From positions 248,001-312,000 of the forward strand of contig DATGJP010000008.1 of NCBI GenBank assembly GCA_035295125.1: DNA of 64,000 nt, read 5' to 3'. A program made the translations under genes and the position numbers. This stretch comes from JAICMB01 sp035295125 (GTDB lineage: Bacteria; Acidobacteriota; Terriglobia; Bryobacterales; Bryobacteraceae). Positions 17,116-26,983 of the stretch are shown here, one piece after another (positions within the stretch are counted from its first letter, which is position 1; each line of letters opens with the position of its first letter). The notes beneath the pieces were generated by a model that worked only from the letters and a program-made list of their open reading frames with translations, did no database searches and had not been told where the DNA came from.

Positions 17116-17718
17116 TCAGCTTTCGATCAAATCGAAGTGGCCGTCTTTCCGCCGCATCAACACGGAAAGGCGTTCCGTCTTCGCATCGCGATACACGATG
17201 TAGTCGCCTTTGGGCTCGAGTTCCAAAATCGCTTCCTCGATCGTCATCGGTTTGCTGCCGTCGGTATGCGTGACATGGTAAACCCGTTTGCCTACCTTGA
17301 CGTCCGAAGTGGCTTCCTCCTCCTCCTCTTCGACGCGCCGCTGGCGGCGGCTACCATTGGACGCCTTTGCTGCCTTCGCTAATGGAGGCGGCCCTGCTAT
17401 GACCGCTTCCTTCGTCACGTTGCGCTTCGTATCGCGCCACTTCTCGCGCAGCTTGACGACCTGCTTTTCGAGTTTTTCCATTGCCGTATTCGCGGCGGTC
17501 TCGAGGTCGGCGTCCTTGCCGGCACACACCAAGGCGTGATCGAAAGCGTTGATCGTGATTTCCAGGTTGTACAGAAAACGTTCCTGGCGCAATATCACGT
17601 GCGCTTCCTTCTCACCGCGCTGCTCCAGCATTTTCGAAATCTTGCGGAGCTTGTTCTCCATCTTGTTTCGAATCTTGGGAGAGATTTGCTCTTCTCTTCC
17701 CGTGTAGATGATATGCAT
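17116..17718 (-). CDS. hpf: Ribosome hibernation promoting factor, long form
   Basis: A 200-residue protein. The N-terminal ribosome-binding domain (about 1-105) starts MHIIYTGREEQISPKIR and contains NLEITINAFDHALVCAGKD. A charged linker with a run of glutamates (RRVEEEEEEATSD) follows, and the C-terminal dimerisation domain ends SKPMTIEEAILELEPKGDYI and RRKDGHFDLIES. This is the long HPF type, which forms 100S ribosome dimers in stationary phase. A strong Shine-Dalgarno (GGAGGT) precedes the ATG. It lies 49 bp after rpoN on the same strand, the classic rpoN-hpf order. Confidence 0.95.
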   Translation of the reverse strand: MHIIYTGREEQISPKIRNKMENKLRKISKMLEQRGEKEAHVILRQERFLYNLEITINAFDHALVCAGKDADLETAANTAMEKLEKQVVKLREKWRDTKRNVTKEAVIAGPPPLAKAAKASNGSRRQRRVEEEEEEATSDVKVGKRVYHVTHTDGSKPMTIEEAILELEPKGDYIVYRDAKTERLSVLMRRKDGHFDLIES

Positions 17719-17767
17719 TGTCGATTACCTCCGGGCGGAGAAATCTTTCATAATGGCGCTCTCGCAG

Positions 17768-19360
17768 CTAGCTACGGGCGCGCCGTTGATGCGTTGACGG
17801 AATCTTCATGTCTTCCCGGTATTTCGCTACCGTTCGGCGCGTTACATCGATTCCTTCGGCTTTCAGCCGTGCTGTGATCTGTTCGTCGGTGAGTGGATGT
17901 TTCGGATCTTCCTCCTCAATCATTTTCTTCACCCTGCGCTTCAGGATCAGCAATGGAGTGGCGCTGCCCGCCACCCCCTGTACTGCTTCGGAAAAGAAAT
18001 ACCGTAGTTCGAACACGCCCTGGGGGGTGTGGGCGTATTTGCTTGCCACCGCGCGGCTGACCGTGGAGGGGTGCACACCAATCTCTTCGGCCACTTCCTT
18101 GATCATCATGGGCTTTAACTGATCGATGCCATGCTCCAGAAACTCGATCTGCCGCCGCACGATAGACTGGCACACCTTCAGAATTGTCTGCTTCCGCTGC
18201 TCGATGTTTTTCATGAGCTGGATCGCGGAGGCATACCGCTCCTTCACGTAATTCCGTACTTCCTTGCTGGGCTCCTGATCCCGATCCAGCATGCGCTTGT
18301 ACTGCGCGTTCAGCCGAAGCTGCGGGATCTCGTCGTCGTTGAGCTGGATCAGGTAATCGTCGCCTTCTTTCGAGATGTAGACGTCAGGCTCGATTTGCCG
18401 TGCGCCTGGACCGGAGTATCGCAGGCCCGGGCGCGGATCGAGATGTTTAATGACGTCCATCGCGATAGCGATATGCTCTGGTGGACGTCCCAAAGCTTTC
18501 GCCAGTTCCTTCATTTGGCGGGTCTCGACCAGTTTCAGATGGTTTGCGACGATCTGCCAGGCCACGCCACCCTTACCGTTGCGGCTCTCCAATTGCAGCA
18601 TCAGGCACTCGCGAACGTCCTTTGCGCCCACGCCCGCAGGATCGAGCGATTGGACGATCCGCAGCGCTTCCTGCACCTCCTCCAGCGTGTGCTCTCCCGA
18701 TAGCGCGATCTCCTCCAGCGGAACGTTCAGATACCCGTTCTCGTCGAGGTTCCCGATAATGTTCGTCGCCGCGTCCCGAACTTCCTCCGACATGATCAAT
18801 ACCGCGAGCTGCGAGTGCAGGTGATCGGCCAAAGTTACGGGAGAGGAAAGGAAAGTTTCAAAGGAGGGCTTTTCAACGTTTTCAGAGGAGGGGCTTTTAT
18901 AGCCGGGGTCGAGATAGTCGTCGAAGAACGATCCGAAGTCGATTTCGTCGAACGGATCCTTGTCGGTCTTCGGCTCCGGCTCGGGGGGAGGTGCCTCGAC
19001 AACCTGCTGCGATAGTGCGCCGTCGGACCCATCCACGCCGTCGACGCTGATCGCCTCGGGAACGAAGTCCGGCAAATCGATCTCGATCTCACCGGCTGCG
19101 TCTCCGTTAGCAGCCTGAAGGATGGCCTCGTCCGCAGGTTCGGAGACCCGCTCCGCTTCGAGAAACGCCTGGACTTCTTCCTGGGTAAGTTCCTCTCCGC
19201 TGTCGGCCAGCTCTTCCAAAACCGGGTTCTCGGCGATCTCCGCCGTTATCATGTCTTTCAACTCCAACCGGTTGAGTTGAAGGACGGTCACCATCTGAAC
19301 AAGACCCGGTGTGAGGATCTGCTTCTGCGCGACCTTAAGCTGAAGCCTTGGCGATAGCAT
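17768..19360 (-). CDS. rpoN: RNA polymerase sigma-54 factor
   Basis: A 530-residue protein. The N-terminal activator-interacting region LSPRLQLKVAQKQILTPGL is typical (polar, Leu/Gln-rich). An acidic linker with many Asp/Glu spans about 60-150, then the core-binding domain, then the helix-turn-helix (MIKEVAEEIGVHPSTVSRAV). The C-terminal RpoN box reads TRRTVAKYRED; the usual form is ARRTVAKYRE, so only the first residue differs. Sigma-54 reads -24/-12 promoters together with AAA+ activators. It is transcribed divergently from tyrS across about 110 bp and is followed by hpf. Confidence 0.97.
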   Translation of the reverse strand: MLSPRLQLKVAQKQILTPGLVQMVTVLQLNRLELKDMITAEIAENPVLEELADSGEELTQEEVQAFLEAERVSEPADEAILQAANGDAAGEIEIDLPDFVPEAISVDGVDGSDGALSQQVVEAPPPEPEPKTDKDPFDEIDFGSFFDDYLDPGYKSPSSENVEKPSFETFLSSPVTLADHLHSQLAVLIMSEEVRDAATNIIGNLDENGYLNVPLEEIALSGEHTLEEVQEALRIVQSLDPAGVGAKDVRECLMLQLESRNGKGGVAWQIVANHLKLVETRQMKELAKALGRPPEHIAIAMDVIKHLDPRPGLRYSGPGARQIEPDVYISKEGDDYLIQLNDDEIPQLRLNAQYKRMLDRDQEPSKEVRNYVKERYASAIQLMKNIEQRKQTILKVCQSIVRRQIEFLEHGIDQLKPMMIKEVAEEIGVHPSTVSRAVASKYAHTPQGVFELRYFFSEAVQGVAGSATPLLILKRRVKKMIEEEDPKHPLTDEQITARLKAEGIDVTRRTVAKYREDMKIPSTHQRRARS

Positions 19361-19472
19361 TCGTTCCTACGGTCAATTTTAACACCCGCCCGATTCCGTT
19401 ACCCGCAATACAGAACCCAGACCTCTACAATGGAAGGGTGGGTGCTAAGCCCACGCCCCGATATCCCAACCC

Positions 19473-20660
19473 ATGACTCTGGAGCAACAACTCGCCTACC
19501 TTAAGAAAGGTCTGGCCGACCTCATCCGCGAGGAGGATTTGCGCGAACGCCTGATTCAGTCGCAGAAGACCGGTCGGCCTCTGCGGGTGAAAGCCGGCTT
19601 CGACCCGACCGCGCCCGATATCCACCTCGGCCACACGGTCCTGCTTCGCAAAATGAAGCATTTCCAGGACCTGGGGCATACGGTGATTTTCCTGATCGGC
19701 GATCGAACCGGGCTGATCGGTGACCCAACCGGGCGCAATATCACCCGTCCCACCATGTCGCGCGAGCAGATCGAGGCCAACGCCGAAACCTACAAGATAC
19801 AGGTCTTCAAACTGCTCGATCCGCGGAAAACCGAGATCCGTTTTAACAGTGAATGGCTCGATAAGCTGTCCTTCCAGGACATGATCAACCTGTGCACGAA
19901 ATACACCGTTGCCCGCATCCTGGAGCGCGACGATTTTGATAAACGCTACAAGGCTGGCACTCCGATTTCCCTGCACGAGCTGCTCTACCCCATGGCCCAA
20001 GCGTACGATTCAGTCGCGCTTGAATGCGACGTCGAGATGGGAGGCACGGACCAACGATTTAATCTGCTGGTCGGCCGCGAAATCCAGCGCGATTACGGCC
20101 AACCGCCTCAGATTGTGGCCACCACTCCGCTTCTCGAAGGCACCGACGGTGTCGAGAAAATGTCCAAGAGCAAGGGCAACTACATCGGAATCAACGAGCC
20201 CCCAAAGGACATGTACCGCAAAGTGATGGGGATCAGCGACGATCTCATGTGGCGATACTACGAGCTCCTGACCGACAAAACGATGGAAGATGTCGCGGCG
20301 ATGCGAGTCACGGATCGGCCTATGGAACACAAAATGCGTCTCGCGCATCAGATCGTTCAGGATTTTCATACCGTCGAGGCGGCAAACCAGGCGGCGGACG
20401 ACTTTAATCGCGAAGTACGCCAGCACGAGACCCCGAACGATATCGAGACCGTCGAATATCCCGGCGGCAGCGTCAATGTTGCCAAGATGCTGCTAACGGT
20501 TGGACTCGCACCATCGCGCAGCGAAGCCGAACGGCTCATCAAATCGGGCGCGGTGGAAATCGACGGCACGCGCGTGTCCACTCTAACGCTGACGATCGGG
20601 GCGGGCGAAAGCCGCACGGTTCGCGCCGGCAAGAAATGGAAGCGCGTTCTCGCGCAATGA
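19473..20660 (+). CDS. tyrS: Tyrosine-tRNA ligase
   Basis: A 395-residue class I synthetase. The HIGH-type motif is HLGH at about residues 51-54 (APDIHLGHTVLLRK). The KMSKS motif is at about 229-233 (GVEKMSKSKGNY). The tyrosine-pocket region VALECDVEMGGTDQRFNLL is present. The C-terminal S4 RNA-binding domain (about 330-395) includes MLLTVGLAPSRSEAERLIKS. It charges tRNA-Tyr in the cytoplasm. folP begins 4 bp after the stop, so the two are likely one transcript. Confidence 0.97.
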   Translation: MTLEQQLAYLKKGLADLIREEDLRERLIQSQKTGRPLRVKAGFDPTAPDIHLGHTVLLRKMKHFQDLGHTVIFLIGDRTGLIGDPTGRNITRPTMSREQIEANAETYKIQVFKLLDPRKTEIRFNSEWLDKLSFQDMINLCTKYTVARILERDDFDKRYKAGTPISLHELLYPMAQAYDSVALECDVEMGGTDQRFNLLVGREIQRDYGQPPQIVATTPLLEGTDGVEKMSKSKGNYIGINEPPKDMYRKVMGISDDLMWRYYELLTDKTMEDVAAMRVTDRPMEHKMRLAHQIVQDFHTVEAANQAADDFNREVRQHETPNDIETVEYPGGSVNVAKMLLTVGLAPSRSEAERLIKSGAVEIDGTRVSTLTLTIGAGESRTVRAGKKWKRVLAQ

Positions 20661-20664
20661 ACAT

Positions 20665-21630
20665 ATGATGCGGCGCCGCTACGAGTGGAAGCTGAAAAAC
20701 CGCACGCTGCTGCTCGGTGAGCGCACGTTGATCATGGGCGTCCTCAACGTCACGCCCGACTCGTTTTCCGATGGCGGCCGTTATGACGATCCCGACCGCG
20801 CCTTCGCCAGGGCGGTCGAACTCGAAGAACAGGGCGCGGACATCATTGATATTGGCGCCGAATCAACCCGCCCGGGTTCGGAGCGTGTTTCCGAAGCCGA
20901 GGAGTTGCGACGGCTCGTGCCCGTTCTGAAACGCCTGCGAGACCGCCTCACAATTCCGATCGCTGTCGACACTTACAAATCAGCCGTCGCCGAAAAAGCG
21001 ATTGAGTACGGGGTTGAGATCATCAATGACCCGTCCGCGCTCACTTGGGATCCGCTGCTGGCGCGGACTGTGGCGCAACACGACGCCGGTTTCATCGTCA
21101 ATCACATGCGCGGCACGCCGGAAACCTGGGCGAAACTGCCGCCAATGAAGGACCCCCTGGGCGGCATCTCGGGCGATTTAGCGGCCAGCGTCCACCGTGC
21201 AGTCGGTGCGGGTGTTTCGCGCGCCCGTATCGTAATCGACCCCGGTTTGGGCTTCGGCAAACGGCGCGAGCAGAATGCTGAGATCCTGGCCCGGCTCCCG
21301 TTGCTGGCCAAACTGGACCTGCCCATTCTGGTCGGACCCTCGCGCAAGTCTTTCCTGACGCAACCGACGGAAATCGAGACGGAGTTTGCGACCGCAGCGG
21401 CGGTTACCGCGGCGGTGCTCGCCGGTACCCATATCGTGCGGGTCCACGATGTGCTTCGGATGAAAGCGGCCGTCCTCGTATCGGACCAGGTTCTCAGCTA
21501 CGCCGACGCAGAGCCTGTTGAAACGCCGGCGGCCCAGGATCCGCGTAAACCACGGGGGCCGTCCCAGTATGAACGCCCCTCACGTTCTTTGTCCTTCCCC
21601 CGGACACCGCGCGGCACAAAGCCCGAATAG
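20665..21630 (+). CDS. folP: Dihydropteroate synthase
   Basis: A 321-residue protein with both DHPS signatures: IMGVLNVTPDSFSDGGRYDD and DIGAESTRPGSERVS. Other family blocks are present: EIINDPSALTWD, FIVNHMRGTPETW, IVIDPGLGFGKRREQN, LVGPSRKSFL and the closing RVHDVLRMKAAV. It joins para-aminobenzoate to the pterin diphosphate in folate synthesis. A proline- and arginine-rich tail of about 40 residues (AAQDPRKPRGPSQYERPSR) extends past the normal end of the enzyme. No other folate gene is adjacent. Confidence 0.96.
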   Translation: MMRRRYEWKLKNRTLLLGERTLIMGVLNVTPDSFSDGGRYDDPDRAFARAVELEEQGADIIDIGAESTRPGSERVSEAEELRRLVPVLKRLRDRLTIPIAVDTYKSAVAEKAIEYGVEIINDPSALTWDPLLARTVAQHDAGFIVNHMRGTPETWAKLPPMKDPLGGISGDLAASVHRAVGAGVSRARIVIDPGLGFGKRREQNAEILARLPLLAKLDLPILVGPSRKSFLTQPTEIETEFATAAAVTAAVLAGTHIVRVHDVLRMKAAVLVSDQVLSYADAEPVETPAAQDPRKPRGPSQYERPSRSLSFPRTPRGTKPE

Positions 21631-21657
21631 AATATATATTCAGTAGACCAGGACAAT

Positions 21658-22779
21658 ATGACGCCGCAACAAGGGCGGCCGAAAGCAGGTGTCGACCTGC
21701 CGGCGCTCGATGGATGGCGAGCGGTTGCGATCACGCTTGTGCTCTTTGCCCACATGCGTTTTCCGGGCGATGCGCTGGCAACCGCGGCGCCTTATGGCGC
21801 CATGGGTGTGCACCTGTTCTTCGCCATCAGCGGACTCCTCATCACGCATCGTCTTCTGGAAGAAGAATCACTCACCGGCCGCATCGGTCTGCGCGGATTC
21901 TATATTCGACGCGCCTTCCGCATCCTGCCCGCGGCTACGGTGTACCTGGCCGTCTTATGCGTGCTCGGATTCTTGCTGCGATGGATTCCTCTGTCCATTG
22001 GTCAAATTGCCTCATCCGCCTTATTTTTCCGCAATTACTGGGTCGAACCCGCGGCGCAAAGCTGGTATACGGGGCATTATTGGTCCCTGTCCGTCGAAGA
22101 GCACTTTTACCTGGTTTGGCCCGGTCTTCTCGTACTTATCGGGACGAGGCGGGCGCGATGGACGGTCCCGGTGCTCGCCTGCCTCTTCGCCCTTTGGCGC
22201 GCCGCGGATTCGCACTTTGGCTGGATTGCCAACCTGAATCCGGCGTTGCGCGCCGTCGTGGGGCGAACGGATTACCGCATGGACGGCCTTCTATGGGGCT
22301 GCGCCGCCGCATTCCTATGGCACTCGCGGTTTCGGAACTGGCTCGCCGCCCGGGGTCGCTCGGAGTATGCGCTGATCCCGGTTTTCCTGATAACCGCACT
22401 ATTGGTAGTCCGGCCGCCCGGTTATGTGGCATTGCTGGCATTGCTCATGCCGGTTCCATTGCTCTTTACCGCGAGCCAACCCAAGGGTTTCCTCACCAAG
22501 CCACTCGATTCCGCAGCGGCACGCTGGCTCGGACAGCGCTCCTACAGCGTCTACCTCTGGCAGATGCTGTTCCTGCCGGCGTATGGGATTCCGGTTGCAT
22601 TCGGCTGGGTCCAACAATTCCCTTGGAATCTCGTATTCGTTCTCGCTTGTGCTAGCGCCGGCTACTATCTCGTGGAACGACCGATGAGAAGATGGGGCCG
22701 CCGCCTGGCATCTTCCAGGTTCACAACTGCACGAAAATTCAAGGGCGGATGGCGCATGGCAGCGTCGTTTCGTCAGTAA
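21658..22779 (+). CDS. Acyltransferase 3 family membrane protein (OafA/YrhL-like)
   Basis: A 373-residue multi-pass inner-membrane protein. The conserved start GVDLPALDGWRAVAITLVLF and HMRFPGDA gives the family's N-terminal histidine (AHM). Other blocks are GVHLFFAISGLLITHRLLEE, then RGFYIRRAFRILPA with the arginine pair, and GHYWSLSVEEHFYLVWP. About ten hydrophobic segments follow. The family transfers acyl groups to sugars of exopolysaccharide, O-antigen or antibiotics. It starts 27 bp after folP on the same strand. Substrate unknown. Confidence 0.92.
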   Translation: MTPQQGRPKAGVDLPALDGWRAVAITLVLFAHMRFPGDALATAAPYGAMGVHLFFAISGLLITHRLLEEESLTGRIGLRGFYIRRAFRILPAATVYLAVLCVLGFLLRWIPLSIGQIASSALFFRNYWVEPAAQSWYTGHYWSLSVEEHFYLVWPGLLVLIGTRRARWTVPVLACLFALWRAADSHFGWIANLNPALRAVVGRTDYRMDGLLWGCAAAFLWHSRFRNWLAARGRSEYALIPVFLITALLVVRPPGYVALLALLMPVPLLFTASQPKGFLTKPLDSAAARWLGQRSYSVYLWQMLFLPAYGIPVAFGWVQQFPWNLVFVLACASAGYYLVERPMRRWGRRLASSRFTTARKFKGGWRMAASFRQ

Positions 22780-23136
22780 CTCGCAACTTGCAGTCACAGC
22801 GGGAGGGAACGGCTCTGACCCAGAGAGCTGTTCACTTCACTTTCCGACTGCACGGGACGAGTTGTTGGCCGTGGCCGTTTCTTACCTGGTAGGTGAAGGC
22901 GGGCTTCAAACGCGCCGAACGGTCGAAAACTCCAGGTGGACTGCAGTGTACTACCGCCGGCTTCAGCCGGCACATGGGCAGCCTGAAGGCTGCGTTACGG
23001 GGAAAACCTGCCTTACATCCGCTGCGTCGGTCGACCGCCGGGAAAACGAAGTGGCATTGGGCTGCAGCAGCGCGAATTCCGAGCAATAATTACAGTAGAC
23101 CCGCCCCGCGTCTCACAGTTGTCCTTGAGGTTTTCT
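22780..23136. other. Gene-free stretch with two short palindromes
   Basis: No credible gene. It holds GCCGGC-TTCA-GCCGGC at 22956-22971 and GCAGCCT-GA-AGGCTGC at 22978-22993, six bases apart. These look like dispersed intergenic repeats; a role in transcript ends after the acyltransferase gene is possible. The promoter of the next gene is presumably in the right half. Confidence 0.6.
22956..22993. repeat. Pair of adjacent GC-rich hairpins
   Basis: Two perfect short inverted repeats: a 6-bp stem with TTCA loop, and a 7-bp stem with a 2-base centre. Similar elements recur at 17025, 36206 and 42039. Confidence 0.75.
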
Positions 23137-26013
23137 ATGCCATCGATTTCCGTCTTGCGTCGTATTTCTCCCTTGATGCTTTGTCTCGCTGCCGGCGTGC
23201 TCCATTCTCAAACGCTATCGCTCTATTCCGGCAACGGGCAGATCGTTTCAGAGGACTTTCTCTCCACTGTTTCTTTAGTGGTTCAAGCTACCGACTCGTC
23301 GGGAAAGCCAGCGCCGGGTGTGAGCGTCTCGTGGGCCATTACTCAGGGTATGGGTACACTTGAGACCTCCCAGGGAACTACCGACGCGAACGGACTGGCA
23401 CAGACCATGTTCCTTGCCACGGTTCTACCCCCGCTGCAGGCGTTCGACAGCGAAGTGATCACAGCGACCGCCGGTAACAGCAAGGTCAACTTCTTCATGA
23501 CCACGTCGACAAATAAGCGCTCGCCCAGCATTCAGCTCATCACGCCTCCGATCGAGAACCGCTCGATCACGGGAGCCGCTGGCTCGACGCTTCCGGGGGC
23601 GGTATCTGCGCAGATCGTCGCCGAGTATGGGTTTCAACAAGGCTTAGTGATACCGAATGTCGGGCTACGCATCGTGCCGTCGACGGATTCCAACGCGCCG
23701 ACTGCTTCCTGTAATGCTCCGGCTGGAATTGCCTTGAGCAATAGCCAGGGAATCGTTACGTGCGATGTAGTGCTCGGTCCCACAACTGGCAGCACACAGG
23801 TAATGGCCGAAGTTGGAGAAATCCAGAGCTTCCTGCTGCAACTCGCGGTCACACCGGGGACGGCTTGCGCCTACTCGATCGCTCCCATGACGCAGTCGTT
23901 TCCGGCGAGCGGGGGCACCGGAACAGTCAACGTCACTGCCGGAGCGGGATGCGCATGGACCGCGGCCAGCAACGCGCCTTGGATCGCGATCATATCCGGC
24001 GCCGCCGGCACCGGTAACGGCGCCGTGAGTTTCTCGGTGACTGCGAATACCGGCACGGCACGCAACGGCACGCTAGCCATCGCGCAGCAAACCTTCACAG
24101 CGTCGCAGGCCGCCGGAACGGTCGGACCATCGCCATTGAGCATCACGAGCGGAACGCCTCCCGCGGCAACGCCAAATGCGACATACCAGTTCGCCTTCGC
24201 CGCGACCGGCGGAACGCCTCCGTATACCTGGAAATCAGCCAATCTTCCGGCATGGCTGAGCCTGTCCGCGGCCGGTGTTTTAAGCGGAACAGCACCCGCT
24301 TCAGGAAGCGCGCAGTTTACGGTCACGGTGGGCGACAGCGCCGGCGCGACGCAATCGCAGACCTACACGATCGCGATCACGAGCACGTCCAGCGGATTGA
24401 CAATCACTACAACGTCCTTAAGCAACGGAACGGTGGGGACCCAGTATCAACAGAACCTCACCACGAGCGGAGGTTGCGCTACTCCGTTCAGCGGACCGCC
24501 CGTGTTTAAAGTTGCAGGCGGCTCGCTCCCACCGGGCCTCAGCATTCAGAACTTGTCGGGGCTCTACGCCATCACCGGCACCCCGACTGCGGGTGGGACC
24601 TTTAACGTCACCTTGAGCGCAACGGATATTTGCGGCACCACGGTGAGCGCCAGTTTCTCGCTCACGATTTCCGGAGGAGGATCGGGACCGTCCGTCGTGA
24701 CGTTTACGGCCTTGCCGGCCGCGCTCAGTTTCTACGTCCAAGCCGGGTCGTCGGCCGCGCCGCCACCCCAGGCGTTCTCATTGACCACGAACGTATCGTC
24801 TCCGGTGAACTTTACTGCCGCCGCTACAACGCTCGGGGGAAGCAATTGGCTCCAGCTCCAAAGCAATTCCGGAACCGCCCCCGGCACTCTGAATGTGGGC
24901 ATCACGAACTTTGCGACTCTCCCGCCGGGCACTTATAACGGGAACATCACCATTTCATCAACGTCTCCGGCAGGTCTTCTCACCGTGCCCGTAACTCTCA
25001 CGGTCGGTGCGCCGGTCACTCTGACGGCGACACCCGGGACCATAACAACCACTCTGCAAGCGGGGACAACCTCGAGCGGTCTCATGCTGTTCGTCGGGAG
25101 TACGGGTGGACAACTGCACTTCGCCGTTAACTCGAATGCCACGTGGCTGACGACCACGCCAAATGGCGGCGATACGCCCGCGACCCTCACCGTTAACGTC
25201 TCCGCCATTGGTCTGGCCGCCGGAAACTATAACGGCCAGCTCGTCATTTCGTCTGTGTCCGCTTCGCAAGTCGTGACGGTGATGCTGACGGTAACCCCGG
25301 CCCCCCAACCTCCTGGCCCGGCAATCGTGTCAGTCGTCAATGCCGCTACATTGCTTCCAGGCGCTTTGGTGCCGGGAGAACTGATCGCAATCAAAGGTTC
25401 AGGGCTTGGACCAACGATTCCGGCGGGTCTGGTACTGAACCCCGACAACACTCTCAGTAACTCCGTCGCAAGTGTCAGCGTGCTCGTTGACAGTCTCCCC
25501 TTGCCGCTGCTTTATGTGTCAGATGGGCAGATCAACGCTATCGTGCCTTATGAAATCGCGGGCCGCGCCAGTGTCAACCTGCTTGTGCAATACAACGGCA
25601 ACAGTTCTAACACGATAAATATGCAGGTTACCGACACGAGCCCGGGCATCTTTGTAATTGATCCATCCGGTCAGGGGGCCATCGAAAATCAGAATGGCAC
25701 TGTGAATTCACAACTCAACCCGGCCGACCCTGGGTCTGTCGTTACCCTCTTCGGGACCGGCGCTGGATCGATGCTGCCGCTACCCCAGGATGGTTCAATC
25801 ACCTCGACGAATGACGTTTTGATCGTCGCGCCTGTACACGTGTATTTCGCCGGGCAGGATTCGGTCCTTTGGTACCAGGGCGCCGCGCCGTATGAGCCTG
25901 CCGGCGTCATGCAGATCAATGCTCAACTTCCGGACGGAGTTCATGGACGAACTTCCGTTGCTGTTTCCATCGGTTCACAAACCAGCCCCAACGTGTTTCT
26001 TTGGGTGAAATGA
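23137..26013 (+). CDS. Secreted Ig/BACON-domain protein with Solibacter-type C-terminal domain
   Basis: The ATG at 23137 has GAGG 6 nt upstream and is followed by a signal peptide (SVLRRISPLMLCLAAGVLHS); the in-frame TTG at 23119 is less likely. The product has 958 residues. Domains in order: a bacterial Ig-like domain (about 20-125), a BACON-like repeat (CAYSIAPMTQSFPASGGTG to about residue 325), putative Ig repeats (GGTPPYTWKSANLPAWLSLS), two BACON-like or Ig repeats at about 540-730, and a C-terminal TIGR03437-like domain beginning IVSVVNAATLLPGALVPGE. Such proteins are probably surface-exposed, binding glycans or other surfaces. No catalytic domain seen. The next gene follows by 7 bp. Confidence 0.85.
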   Translation: MPSISVLRRISPLMLCLAAGVLHSQTLSLYSGNGQIVSEDFLSTVSLVVQATDSSGKPAPGVSVSWAITQGMGTLETSQGTTDANGLAQTMFLATVLPPLQAFDSEVITATAGNSKVNFFMTTSTNKRSPSIQLITPPIENRSITGAAGSTLPGAVSAQIVAEYGFQQGLVIPNVGLRIVPSTDSNAPTASCNAPAGIALSNSQGIVTCDVVLGPTTGSTQVMAEVGEIQSFLLQLAVTPGTACAYSIAPMTQSFPASGGTGTVNVTAGAGCAWTAASNAPWIAIISGAAGTGNGAVSFSVTANTGTARNGTLAIAQQTFTASQAAGTVGPSPLSITSGTPPAATPNATYQFAFAATGGTPPYTWKSANLPAWLSLSAAGVLSGTAPASGSAQFTVTVGDSAGATQSQTYTIAITSTSSGLTITTTSLSNGTVGTQYQQNLTTSGGCATPFSGPPVFKVAGGSLPPGLSIQNLSGLYAITGTPTAGGTFNVTLSATDICGTTVSASFSLTISGGGSGPSVVTFTALPAALSFYVQAGSSAAPPPQAFSLTTNVSSPVNFTAAATTLGGSNWLQLQSNSGTAPGTLNVGITNFATLPPGTYNGNITISSTSPAGLLTVPVTLTVGAPVTLTATPGTITTTLQAGTTSSGLMLFVGSTGGQLHFAVNSNATWLTTTPNGGDTPATLTVNVSAIGLAAGNYNGQLVISSVSASQVVTVMLTVTPAPQPPGPAIVSVVNAATLLPGALVPGELIAIKGSGLGPTIPAGLVLNPDNTLSNSVASVSVLVDSLPLPLLYVSDGQINAIVPYEIAGRASVNLLVQYNGNSSNTINMQVTDTSPGIFVIDPSGQGAIENQNGTVNSQLNPADPGSVVTLFGTGAGSMLPLPQDGSITSTNDVLIVAPVHVYFAGQDSVLWYQGAAPYEPAGVMQINAQLPDGVHGRTSVAVSIGSQTSPNVFLWVK

Positions 26014-26020
26014 GGTAAGC

Positions 26021-26965
26021 ATGCAAATTCGACATCGGCTCCTGGCGCTCTGCGCGTCTTTCGTCTGCCTGGGACAGCAGCCGATCCGAGTCGATGTCCA
26101 CCTCGTGAACGTGAGCTTCACGGTTCGCGACACGCGAGGTGCCCTGGTGTCCAACCTGACTGCGGACGATTTCGACGTTATCGAGGATGGCGTTCCACAG
26201 AAGATCGCCTTCTTCGCCCGAAGCTCCGATGTTCCGCTGACGTTAGGCCTGCTGGCCGACGTCAGCGGCAGCCAGGACCCTTTCGTGAAGAAGCACGAGC
26301 ACGACCTCAAGGAATTTCTCAAGACCGTCCTGACGCCGCGCGACCGGGCGTTCCTGCTGTGCTTCGGGAATCATCTTCGGCTGGCCAGCGACCTGACCGG
26401 CGATCCCGCCGAGATTCTGGACGGGCTGAAAGAGTTCGACCGTCACAAGCGCCATTTCCCGGAAATCGGGCCCGACGATGAGGAGCGCATCCTGGGTACA
26501 GCATTCTACGACGCGATCTATTATTCGGTCCGCGAGAAACTCGACAAAACCGACAGCGGCCGCCGGGCGCTGATCATCTTCAGCGACGGTGAGGACAATT
26601 CCAGCGCGCACCATATGATGGAAGCGCTCGAAGCCGCCCAGACCAGCAACGTTCTGTTGTATGGCGTCAGGTACACGGAAACAAAGCACGGTCATTGGAA
26701 CGCGCGCAACAAATACGGCAGGCGTGTGATGGCGCGGCTGGCGCAGGATTCCGGGGCCGCCGATTTCGATGCCCGCGAAGGGAATGTGCGCGACTATTTC
26801 AAGCAGATCGCGGAGGAGCTGCGGTCCTCCTACGAGTTGGCCTACCATTCCACGAATCCCACGAACGACAACGTATTCCGGAGGATCGTCGTGAGGCCCA
26901 AGGTTCCGGACGTCAAGGTCCGAACAAAGACGGGGTATTATTCGCGCCCCGACCCCACCAGCTAG
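26021..26965 (+). CDS. VWFA-related acidobacterial domain protein, secreted
   Basis: A 314-residue protein with a short signal peptide (MQIRHRLLALCASFVCLG). The opening RVDVHLVNVSFTVRDTRGAL and LTADDFDVIEDGVPQKI is typical of the acidobacterial VWFA-related family (TIGR03436). A von Willebrand A fold follows with the metal-ion site D-x-S-x-S in LLADVSGSQD, and IIFSDGEDNSSAHH. It probably binds proteins in the periplasm or on the surface through the metal site. It is co-oriented with the Ig/BACON gene and 7 bp away, so both are probably made together. Confidence 0.88.
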   Translation: MQIRHRLLALCASFVCLGQQPIRVDVHLVNVSFTVRDTRGALVSNLTADDFDVIEDGVPQKIAFFARSSDVPLTLGLLADVSGSQDPFVKKHEHDLKEFLKTVLTPRDRAFLLCFGNHLRLASDLTGDPAEILDGLKEFDRHKRHFPEIGPDDEERILGTAFYDAIYYSVREKLDKTDSGRRALIIFSDGEDNSSAHHMMEALEAAQTSNVLLYGVRYTETKHGHWNARNKYGRRVMARLAQDSGAADFDAREGNVRDYFKQIAEELRSSYELAYHSTNPTNDNVFRRIVVRPKVPDVKVRTKTGYYSRPDPTS

Positions 26966-26983
26966 AAGTTCGCCTCGCTCGCT